From: Omphiscola glabra | Taxonomy: Eukaryota; Mollusca; Gastropoda; Lymnaeidae | DNA length: 64,000 bases | NCBI GenBank assembly: GCA_964017045.1 | Contig: OZ024794.1 | Coordinates: forward strand, 31,414,315-31,478,314 | Direction of reading: 5' to 3' | Part shown: positions 45,939 through 55,147 of the stretch, piece after piece | Position numbering within the stretch: the first letter of the stretch is position 1 | How the letters are laid out: each line of letters starts with the position of its first letter | Made by a program: the position numbers and the translations under genes | The notes under the pieces: generated by a model | Database searches by the model: none | Told to the model about the DNA's origin: nothing | What the model saw: only the letters and a program-made list of their open reading frames with translations

Positions 45939-46131
45939 ATCGTCAGTTCACACAATCAAATTTGGCGTCAAATTGTTGTATGAACGCACTATTTTGTGCG
46001 TGATTTCTTTTTTTGTTTGTTTGTTTGGGGGGGGGGGGATTTGATCAAATAGTAATTTGAAAGTTGTGACGAGGCTTCATACACGAATTGCATCAAATGC
46101 TTGAAGGAAAATTTGATCGTGTGAACCGACC
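45939..46131. mobile_element. MITE, AGTTCACACG family, copy 2
   Basis: Shares ends (CGTCAGTTCACACAATCAAA and TTTGATCGTGTGAACCGACC) and interior with 31327-31499. A TTTG/G-run expansion at about 46010-46039 has been added inside. Confidence 0.8.
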
Positions 46132-48009
46132 CTAAGGCTCACTTTGCTTCTATATGAATGAGATGACTTGAAAACGCTTGAGAACCTGTGCACTAGAGCT
46201 ACCGAGTTTAGTATTTCATAGCAGTTAACCAGATTTGACAGATTCGGTCTTTTGGCGATAATTTATGAAAATCTGCGATTTCCAGAAATTAAAAAAAAAT
46301 ATATAAAAAATATATAAAAAATACAAGAAATTGTATAAGCGAGTTCCCGGTATGTCCCGGGAGGGGAAAGTTCCGGAGAAGTCTTTTGTTGACTAAAATC
46401 GTGCGGGATCTGGTGATCCCGGGAGAGAAGCCCTAATCTGTGGACATACAGATGACATACATGCATACGAAAACTACCGGTACACACGGCCCAGAATTTT
46501 TATTTAAAAATTTATTTATTTTTGGTTTGGGGGGGCTGTAATTTCGTGGCGGCGGGAAGTCGTTTCGGCTTATGTTAGATTCAATTCATGGCCTTAGATT
46601 CTTAGATAGTCTCCCCCCTCCCCCCAATACCCTTTTGCCTACATTTTCCACCGCACCTGCATCGGGAGAAGAGAACGGTTGTGGTGGTTTTTCTGTGACC
46701 TTTAGGAGACTTCAAGGTGACGTTGAAAAAAAAAAACCTAAAGCGCAAACACATTTTTGAAAAAGATGCCCATACTATTTTTTTCCTCTCTTTTAAATCC
46801 GCAAGTTTTGACTATAGCTTCGTGACGAATGACGTCAATCTACTAAGCGGCTCTACGCTCTGTTTAACTCGGCCCATCGAAGTGTAAGGTTCGTTGAAGG
46901 GGGTTAAATGCCAGAAAAAGTCGTTTATAACATTTTTTTAAAAGACACACACACACAAAAAAAATAGGTCAGAGGTTCTCATGTTGTCTTCAGTAGACCT
47001 TCTTTTACTTGTTGTGTTCATATATGTACCCATCATCTCCGAATGCTTTGCTACATCGCTATAGTCGTTTGCGGCGAGCGTAATGCCGTAAAAATAAGGT
47101 CCGGTTCTAAGCAATGCGTTTATTATTAGTTGAAAAACATTTAAAATGTTATGCTGAGTCTGCTGACTTTTACATTCACTATTGGCACTTATTCCCAACT
47201 CCTATTAAAGCCGTAGGTTTACGGATAACCACGAAGTGGCGTATAAGGGGGTGGAAAAGGGTGGGGGAAGGGGGTTGTCTGCCCCAGGTAGCACTTTTTC
47301 CTTATACGGGTTTCTTTTTTGTTTGTTAAAAGGGGGGGGGGGCACATTTCTTGGCCCGTCATGGGCGGTTCTCAACCGAGCTGCGCCACTGTGCCCCACG
47401 CCACCTCACTTAACATGAACAGGTGGCAGCGGGAACATCAACCTGTTGACCTATAACCTGGTCTACATGTCTTAAATGTTCAACAGCATTTCACGAACCC
47501 AAACGGCCTTCATATCTTTGTTAGAGGCACTCGTGCATGAAGGGCCTTGTGATATGTAGATAAGTTATTATAAATACTGTACACTTTTTAAAAAAGAAAA
47601 ACAAAAACAAACAATCTTACACAAAAACTACACAATTTTATACAGTGTTTTGAACGCAATGGTCTTGACTAATTAATGCTTTGTAATTTCCGCTTTCTCT
47701 CTAAACACCACTGATAAGATTAGCCAGTCGTGTGTGGTCCAGAAAACGTTAAAACTTTCATGAAACCAGGTCAGCGTCTTTCCTTTTCTTTTCTTTTTCT
47801 TTTTGTCGACCCGTTCTCCACCTTCCTCACCCACTCCGTAACACAAATCACAAAACTAAAAATGATCATGTAAGATCAATACCAATATTCGTTGATTGCA
47901 ACCATTCTCCTTCAAACCGAATATAATATTTCCTTATAATAATAATTATTATAGTTCTTCGTAACATTTCCCTTCCCATTACAAGCTGTGCCGTGTATTT
48001 AAAATGTTT
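46132..48009. other. Unannotated stretch; degenerate MITE at 47234-47391
   Basis: AGTGGCGTATAAGGGGGTGG at 47235 and GAGCTGCGCCACTG ending at 47391 look like a decayed CAGTGGCGTAG-type MITE with no visible duplication. The rest, including G runs near 46027 and 47331, is unassigned. Confidence 0.4.
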
Positions 48010-48215
48010 GCATTTCTCCGAACCCCACATTGGTTAAGACAGTCGCCATCTGCGTTGGTCTTTGTCAGTGAACTCAAGAATTCTCCGTGCCAGAATCGGT
48101 CTCATCAGCCATCGGCGCATCCACGACCAAGTTCTGAACTAGCACGAATGCGATGATTTAAACGGTCATGGTCGATTTCGACTGACGAACTATGCTATAC
48201 TATTCATCTCCATAA
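48010..48215 (+). mobile_element. LINE reverse-transcriptase C-terminal fragment
   Basis: The plus frame across 48056-48138 reads SRILRARIGLISHRRIHDQV followed by a stop. This matches the zinc-finger-like ARIGLISHxRxH motif near the C-terminus of many animal non-LTR retrotransposon ORFs. The following sequence is like the usual short 3' region. No longer frame remains. Confidence 0.55.
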
Positions 48216-48439
48216 CCAATGATTTGCTCTGCTAGACGCCTCAACCCCGCCTGATTGGGCGAAACAAATAAAAAGCGTGGGTCAATACTTTACATAGGCT
48301 TATAAATTAAACGCAGATTTTCAAATAAATCCTCAATATACATTTTTGTTTGCATTTAAGCAGCTGTGCGTGATTTATCATTTAGTAAGAAGCGGTTATG
48401 TCAATGGGTTAAATTCACCAAAACAAGAAACCATTGAAA

Positions 48440-48645
48440 AAATCATATTTCATTTATCTTCCATTTGAAAAACAGGAAAAACTGATTGGTAGGGTGGATA
48501 GACTGTGCTGTCATCTACAACGAGTCTATGCGCCAAGTTGCAGCTCCAAAGGATGACGGGAAGTGGGTCAACTAATTTGAATTAGCCGTTTGCAGTTTTG
48601 CCTTAAACACACGAACAAAAGTGAAGTTAATGTAAAGGATTTTTT
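48440..48645 (+). repeat. Dispersed repeat, partner of 15500-15760
   Basis: Shares GAAAAACAGGAAAAACTGAT, CTATGCGCCAAGTTGCAGCT and GATGACGGGAAGTGGGTCA with the earlier copy, in the same order. Confidence 0.65.
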
Positions 48646-49523
48646 AAAAAAATTATTAAAAAAAACATATATGTAACTAGACTTGTTCCCCCTTTTCAAA
48701 GTTGTTGGCCTTATACTATAGCTTGTAACTAGCAGCATCTCACCTTCATCTGTGACAAGGTCGGAATCCCCGTTAGTTGTCCTATCCGTAAATGCCTGGA
48801 ATAGGATTTCTGAACCTTTTCTATATTTTCTGCACCCTTTCGAATTGTTTTACTTAGTCTCGAACCCACCTTCAAGGTTTACATTGCATGAAAAAAAAAA
48901 TAACCTGAAAAAAAAACCCAATCTTTTCAAATATAATCATTCGTCCTTGCACTCCCTCACTTGCTGCACCTCAGCTGAGGTGCGAGCGCCCCCCCCCCCC
49001 TCAGGTTTGGTAAACCCTGGTCTAGAGATTTCAGTGTATGACTTTACAGTACCAGCTTGTATGTCTCATCCACATCCCGTGTATTCCAAATAACCGCGTC
49101 TGTACCAGTGAAGCATAACGTACAAACTGAGAGAGAGAGAGAGAGAGAGATAAGCTGTTCAACCACGTGTCAAGGGGCCAGTCATCCAGCAGAGCTACGG
49201 GCCTTATCTCAGACACTATGGGACACTTAAACACTCAACAGGCATAAACAGTTTTTAGAATATTAAAAAAAAAAAAATACTTGTGGTGAACGGCTGGATA
49301 TTATTTCTCGTCCATTGAAAACTCTGTTTTGTATTGCCTGCCCGTGTATAACAACTAAACCAGTTTTGGATTGGTGCGTAGGTGGAACGTCATCGCACCT
49401 CAGAGCCACAACCTCATTATACATTGAAGCTTTTTTTTCTGTTACCTGTCTGTGATGCGCCTCTGTTACCTGTCTGAGATACGCCTAGTTATCAATTGGA
49501 TTTTTCCGGTACTGCTGTCTCCC

Positions 49524-49524
<1 letters not shown>
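48646..49524. other. Unannotated stretch
   Basis: A short (GA)n at about 49130-49150 and a C run near 48990-49000. No gene is supported. Confidence 0.45.

Positions 49525-49563
<39 letters not shown>
49525..49563 (+). repeat. Poly-T run, 39 bases
   Basis: An uninterrupted T homopolymer. It could be the tail of an inverted retroelement, but no element body is recognised. Confidence 0.95.
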
Positions 49564-49566
<3 letters not shown>

Positions 49567-49659
49567 TCACGTGGATTAGTGACAGGAGTGACCGTTGCCT
49601 CGTGTTGAAGTGTGTCAAACGGACGTGCAGAGAACGCGTTGCTGTAGCACCTGTATTAT

Positions 49660-50205
49660 ATTCACGTTGAATAGCACCTTGATTATGTTTACATTGATAG
49701 CACCTGGATTATATTCACGTTGATCGCACCTGGATTATATTCCCGTTGATAGCACCTGGATTATATTCCCATTGATAGCACCTGTATTATATTCCCGTTG
49801 ATAGCACCTGTATTATATTCACGTTGGTAGCACCTGGATTATATTCACGTTGATAGCACCTGTATTATATTCCCGTTGATAGCACCTGTATTATATTCAC
49901 GTTGATAGCACCTGGATTATATTCACGTTGATAGCACCTGTATTATATTCACGTTGATAGCACCTGTATTATATTCACGTTGATAGCACCTGTATTATAT
50001 TCCCGTTGATAGCACCTGTATTATATTCACGTTGATAGCACCTGGATTATATTCCCGTTGATAGCACCTGTATTATATTCACGTTGATAGCACCTGTATT
50101 ATATTCCCGTTGATAGCACCTGGATTATATTCCCGTTGATAGCACCTGGATTATATTCACGTTGATAGCACCTGGATTATATTCACCTTGAAAGCACCTG
50201 TTTAA
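49660..50205 (+). repeat. 26-bp minisatellite, about 21 copies
   Basis: Unit ttatattcacgttgatagca followed by cctgga or cctgta. Two sites alternate (ACG/CCG and GGA/GTA) in an irregular order, with no obvious higher-order period. Confidence 0.96.
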
Positions 50206-51659
50206 AAGATATTACACTGCATGTGTCGCTTTGTTTCGTTCATCATTGACGGGTGTGTCAACGATACGACTATGCGTGTCTAATTTATATATGTATATAT
50301 AGTTTTAGCGTTGTAGCATGAGGGCCACCACTTTCTTTTTGTGAGTCCAGCTGGTTAATTTCTAAATAAAAGTAATGCACAGAGAGAACGGATACAAGCA
50401 GAGGCTAAGTGGGAGAGAGATCACTGCGGTTTTCACGTCCTATTCATAGTGGGTCATAGGTCATAGTGGGTCCTAGTGGGTCATGGGTCCTAGTTGGTTA
50501 TGGGCCATCGTGGGTCATGGGTCATAGTGGGTCGCATCGTGGGGATGATGACGAATACACAAATTAATGGGCACAGCAATCATTATTTTTGTTAATGAAG
50601 ACGACTATGCAATAATACGAAAATCGACATTTCTATTATTTGAAAATCAAATTGTTGTGAATAGCTATCATTATTCACATATTTTTTTAATACGTAAATG
50701 TCTTATAATTGAAAAGTATTCATAAATAAAGGAATGCGGAAACTGTGAAATAAAATAATATTAATAACGTTACAATTTTGTCTAAAAAAATGTACATGTG
50801 CCTGTGGACCCATCCCCCCCCCCTCCCAGATCCCGGGTGCAAAAAAAACAGAAAAACAACCCATATTTAAAAATAGAAACCCTTTGTCAAATAAAGACAA
50901 TAACAATCATAAATTTGTAAAAGTTCAAGAGTGTCGGTGGCTTCTGGTAATTTCCTACGATAAACTGAACACGTGTGTGTGTGTGTCCCCCCCCCCCCCC
51001 CAATGAGCCCATAGTCCGTGCTTAACTAACCGCTTCTGTTGTAATTCGAGAGATGTGTGTGTGTGTGTTGTTTTTGCGTATTTATAATATTAACATTCGT
51101 AGTGTACGAAAAAGGTATGTGTAAACTTACCTTCCCGTTCCTGCGGGCCTGCTGACCTAACCTATTTCCGTTTAAACAGGGGGGGCGCTGTGCCCCCGGG
51201 GGGGGGGGTCAATTTGATCCGTTGTGACCAGTGTAGTCGGTAGTCTTATCCCCTTCACCCCATCCTCCCCCCCCCCCCCCCCCCAAATCCAACGTATACT
51301 TGGTGGACGGTCTCATTCAGTACGGGTTTTGGATCTCTTGACGTTGCGTGCTCTGGTGACCTGAATCAAACACACACCAGAGGCAGCACTTGACCTTTCA
51401 AATTTGTTGTGTGCTTAAAAGTTGTTTTGTGCTTCAGTTTTTTGTTGTTTTTTTTTTGGTTTGTTTTTCTTTTTCAAATGCTTATTTTGTTAAGCTTAAA
51501 CTATTATTAATTGTGTTAAGTTTTTTTAAAGTTTTAAATCTAACTCTCGAGTGAGACGTTGCTGGATTGTGTTAAAAACAATTCACGTGTTACATTCTTT
51601 CCATACGCCAATAGGCATCGGATCATTTGAGACATATCCGCGGGCATAATCGTGTGTGC
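50206..51659. other. Unannotated stretch; GGGTCATAGT repeats
   Basis: A degenerate 10-bp repeat (gggtcatagt and variants) lies at about 50447-50535. C runs at about 50989-51001 and 51269-51284. It may include the promoter of the alternative B55 exon, but no core element is clear. Confidence 0.4.
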
Positions 51660-51666
51660 TGATTAT

Positions 51667-51696
51667 ATGCATCTTCAAGGGGACAGATCAATGTAA
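51667..51696 (+). CDS. Upstream ORF before the alternative B55 exon
   Basis: A 9-residue frame (MHLQGDRSM, stop 51694-51696) whose last codon pair is itself ATGTAA, a start-stop element. It lies 38 bases 5' of the ATG at 51735. If this region is transcribed it could damp translation of the alternative isoform. Inferred from sequence only. Confidence 0.3.
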   Translation: MHLQGDRSM

Positions 51697-51734
51697 TCCC
51701 GCAACCACCCACACTCCCCCCACCACAAAAAAGG

Positions 51735-51894
51735 ATGCCTAAATCAACGAATATCCCGCCCCCTTTGACGCCACCATCGCCTACATCAGACTCCAACAAA
51801 TCCTTGGGCATGGCACCTGTGTCGTCGCCGAAGCTGAAGGTTCGACTGAGTCACATGCTGCACAATGCTACTCATCATTCCAAAACCAACAAAG
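51735..51894 (+). CDS. PPP2R2: Candidate alternative N-terminal exon of PP2A B55
   Basis: The first ATG after an in-frame stop at 51660 opens 53 codons plus one base. The peptide starts MPKSTNIPPPLTPPSPTSDS and ends RLSHMLHNATHHSKTNK. It then meets AAAG/GTACCA, a possible donor. The open phase (one base left over) is exactly that of canonical exon 1 (ATGGCG G/), so splicing to 55276 gives ...[18 protein letters not shown] in frame. A proline-rich extended N-terminus ahead of the WCFSQ(V/I)KG motif is also known from insect B55 (twins) isoforms, and vertebrate B55 genes use alternative first exons. Transcription is not shown; a separate unknown gene or a chance frame is the alternative. Confidence 0.6.
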
Positions 51895-52454
51895 GTACCA
51901 TAGTGTGATCTATGGCATATTTCTCATTATTTAGTTCTAGCTCTCGCAGTAGATAGCATAGTTTTTTGTTTTTGTTTTTTCCATTTATTAACTACCTTGT
52001 TTTGTTTTGCATGTGGATTTAACTAAACGTTGTTCTAATGCGATGATCAAACATTAACAAGCTTATATAATCACATATCGTGTAATCTGTTATTACTAGG
52101 CCAAGAAAGCTCCAGGTAGCCACCGATGTGAATAATAATGTCTCCTGAACTACGGGCTATCTTTCCTTTGGAGGGGATTTCTTTACCTTTTTAAAAAAAA
52201 AATTCACTGACACCCCCCCCCCACCCCCCCTTACAGAAGAAAAAAAATCAACATCTGAGATGAAGGCCACTGACCCCCTTTTTGCCTCTCAGATTAAGGC
52301 CTCTGACCCCTTCTTATAAATAAGTATTTAAGTACATATAATAAAATTACAAAGAAAATGCAGCTCACGGACACGCTGACACCCTTTCACGGACCATGGG
52401 CCACAGGTTAGCATTTTTATTTAAAGGCATTTTGTCTGCAGCCTAAACTTTGCA

Positions 52455-53170
52455 ACATCTTTTTAAAAAAAATATAAATAAGCTCTGGTGGTTTTTAAAT
52501 AGTAATTTATAATTTATCAACCATTATTGACATTTATTTTAAAAAAAAATATAAATAAGCTCTGGTGGTTTTTAAATAGTAATTTATAATTTATCAACCA
52601 TTATTGACATTTATTTTTAAAAAAAATATAAATAAGCTCTGGTGGTTTTTAAATAGTAATTTATAATTTATCAACCATTATTGACATTTATTTTTTTTTA
52701 AAAATATAAATAAGCTCTGGTGGTTTTTAAATAGTAATTTATAATTTATCAACCATTATTGACATTTATTTTTCAAAAAAAATCTAAATAAGCTCTGGTG
52801 GTTTTTAAATAGTAATTTATAATTTATCAACCATTATTGACATTTATTTTTTTTTAAAAATATAAATAAGCTCTGGTGGTTTTTAAATAGTAATTTATAA
52901 TTTATCAACCATTATTGACATTTATTTTACAAAAAAATATAAATAAGCTCTGGTGGTTTTTAAATAGTAATTTATAATTTATCAACCATTATTGACATTT
53001 ATTTTTCAAAAAAAATCTAAATAAGCTCTGGTGGTTTTTAAATAGTAATTTATAATTTATCAACCATTATTGACATTTTTTTTTTTTAAAAATATAAATA
53101 AGCTCTGGTGGTTTTTAAATAGTAATTTATAATTTATCAACCATTATTGACATTTATTTTTTTAAAAATA
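52455..53170 (+). repeat. 76-78-bp satellite, 9 copies
   Basis: Copies share agctctggtggtttttaaat, agtaatttataatttatcaa and ccattattgacatttattt, starting at about 52481, 52559, 52635 and so on. Differences are confined to the A/T spacer (aaaaaatat, tttaaaaatat, caaaaaaaatct), whose variants recur and indicate two-unit duplications. It lies between the alternative and canonical first exons of PPP2R2. Confidence 0.96.
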
Positions 53171-53279
53171 TTTTGATTGAACTCATTGTTTAAAATAAAT
53201 ATATAAAAAAAAATTAAAACATAATAAATCTCAGCGGCAATGCGGTTAACTTTTAAGCTTAGCGATAGTGGGTCCCATA

Positions 53280-53454
53280 CAGTGGCGTAGTGAGGGGGGG
53301 CATCATGCCCCGGGCGCTACTCACAAAGGGGCGCCAAATGGTATATTTTACTATAATATTGTATGGTTTTCGAATGGGGGGGACGCTAAAAAGGTATTGG
53401 GGGCGCTAAAAAGGTATTGTGCCCCGGGTGCGAGTTAAGCTCGCTACGCCACTG
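53280..53454 (+). mobile_element. hAT MITE, CAGTGGCGTAG family, copy C
   Basis: Starts CAGTGGCGTAGTGAGG and ends GCTCGCTACGCCACTG. Flanks gtcccata and gtcctata match 7/8. It is very close to copy A (4983-5169), sharing GGTATATTTTACTATAATAT and the GGCGCTAAAAAGG repeats. It sits within the presumed first intron of the alternative transcript. Confidence 0.93.
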
Positions 53455-53788
53455 GTCCTATAGTCCTGAGAGGGGACGCTTTGGGTTAATGGTTTGACCT
53501 GGGCACCCTATACCATATTTAAGAGCACTCTGTGACATAACTTTGCTGGTATCCCGCCCCTTGATACAGTACCGCCCTAAATGGTTGACCTGTTGGATTA
53601 AATCATGTTATTATAACTCTGTCCTCCACAAAACAATGTCAATTTTACTGGGGGGAAAAAAGACGTATATAACAATAGTAAGTGGTGTATTTGTATTAAA
53701 AACGATAGCAATGCAGTACGATGATATCGTTATTCTACTTGAGACAAAAAAGTATCTGCTATCACTATTACAAAATGATATATATATA

Positions 53789-53862
53789 TAGAGGCGTAGC
53801 TGGGGGTGGGCAGAGGGGAGTACAGGTGTCCCTGGGCGCCTGACACTATGGTTACACCTCTG
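53789..53862 (+). mobile_element. Internally deleted CAGTGGCGTAG-type MITE
   Basis: GAGGCGTAGCTGGGGGTGGG on the left and ATGGTTACACCTCTG on the right, only 74 bp apart. It is preceded by a short TA run. Confidence 0.5.
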
Positions 53863-54087
53863 CAACATGCATCCCGTTTCTTTGACTAACACTCACATAT
53901 TGATTTTTTTCAATGTTTGTCGTTAGCTAACAATTTTATTTTACTAAGCTATTGAAAAAATTAAATAAATAAATGAAGCTATTGAATTTTATTATTTGCA
54001 ATAATCCCCATTCCCCGGCACTGCTTTCCACTACTAACGTGTTTCCATATTTTCAGCAATCTTCTTTTATTTATTTATTTCTGAAGG

Positions 54088-54124
<37 letters not shown>

Positions 54125-54900
54125 CATTTATTTATTAAGAAGAAACACATTCTTTTCTGTTGCTGCATTGTGAAACATAAATAATTATGAATGCCACTTA
54201 TGAGCATTATTATTCATTTTTATTTGTTTAACTTTTGAACTTAATGTATCATAAAAGGCAAATCTGAATCAGATCGGCTTCATGCATCGGTGTGCTGCCA
54301 ACGTATATGTACTTGTCGGATTTCTTTAGATTTTAGAATGATTTTAATTATTAAATTGATTTTTATTGTTATTTTGACGTTTCAACAACCGAACCGGCTC
54401 TATTACACCGCTGCCTACATATACCTTTTATTTTAATTTCTTCTTTTTTTTTTTTTTTTTTTTTTTTTGTGGTAAAAATGAGGATACGTTTTAGTTTCAG
54501 GGCGACCTAGGGCCTAAGGGAAATTACTGCGTTTTCACCATTACAAAAATCTGACCTAGTTCTTAGAATTTTACCAGTATGAAAGTTAAAAAAAAAGATT
54601 ACTAATCCAATGAGTAATTGATCACATTTAAAAAAAAAAAAAAGTTTCATGAATGACATCTTCTTTGACACCAAAACCGCTATCCTAACAGTTTTTAAAA
54701 AAAGATAAAGAACTGTCTTAAGATTTCTTGAAATTTAGTACAGTACAAAAAGTGTAACTAGGTTCATTTATGCACTTGGCACTCAAAACGATTAAAGACT
54801 AGATATTATTATAATAGGAATCTTAAGAATACATTAAATTAGATTTTGTCCCTCAATTTCTTGCATGTCGCTAAGATTGTTGCTATCGGGTGATAAATCG
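53863..54900. other. Unannotated AT-rich stretch
   Basis: A (TA)n tract at about 54091-54119 and a T run at about 54446-54469. No exon is recognised. Confidence 0.45.
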
Positions 54901-54965
54901 ATTTCTTGATGTCGAGTGTCTGGCGGAAAACCATAACCCCCACAATGCCTCTCGTTGTGTGTGTG

Positions 54966-54973
54966 TGACGTCA
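54966..54973 (+). promoter_or_regulatory. CRE (TGACGTCA) in putative PPP2R2 promoter
   Basis: A perfect palindromic CREB/ATF site 168 bp upstream of the canonical ATG. It lies in a CpG-containing stretch just before GAAGATCGCCATGTTTTG, which has a YY1-like CGCCAT core. No TATA box is seen. Function is inferred. Confidence 0.45.
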
Positions 54974-54997
54974 CTAATTTTTACGGAGAAGATCGCC

Positions 54998-55024
54998 ATG
55001 TTTTGTGTTGTAGAAGAAAAATGA
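54998..55024 (+). CDS. Upstream ORF in the canonical PPP2R2 5' leader
   Basis: ATG TTT TGT GTT GTA GAA GAA AAA TGA. Its stop overlaps another short frame (ATG AAT ATT TAG at 55021-55032). Relevant only if transcription starts upstream of 54998, which is not known. Confidence 0.25.
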   Translation: MFCVVEEK

Positions 55025-55140
55025 ATATTTAGTTAAATCTTGTAACATCTGCAATTACAGTTGCCTTAGGATTTCAAAATTTTCAAGAGCGATTTTATTT
55101 ACCATTTTTGCTGACGCATGTTTAGCTTTTGAAAGTTGAA

Positions 55141-55147
55141 ATGGCGG
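55141..55147 (+). CDS. PPP2R2: PPP2R2 exon 1 (canonical start)
   Basis: ATGGCGG followed by the strong donor GTGAGT. It encodes Met-Ala plus one base of Gly, as in many B55 proteins (MAG...). The intron is 128 bases. Confidence 0.85.

Noticed and set aside
46027..46039. G run as a boundary of the MITE copy at 45939
   Set aside because: The MITE interior continues on both sides, so the run is a slippage expansion inside it.
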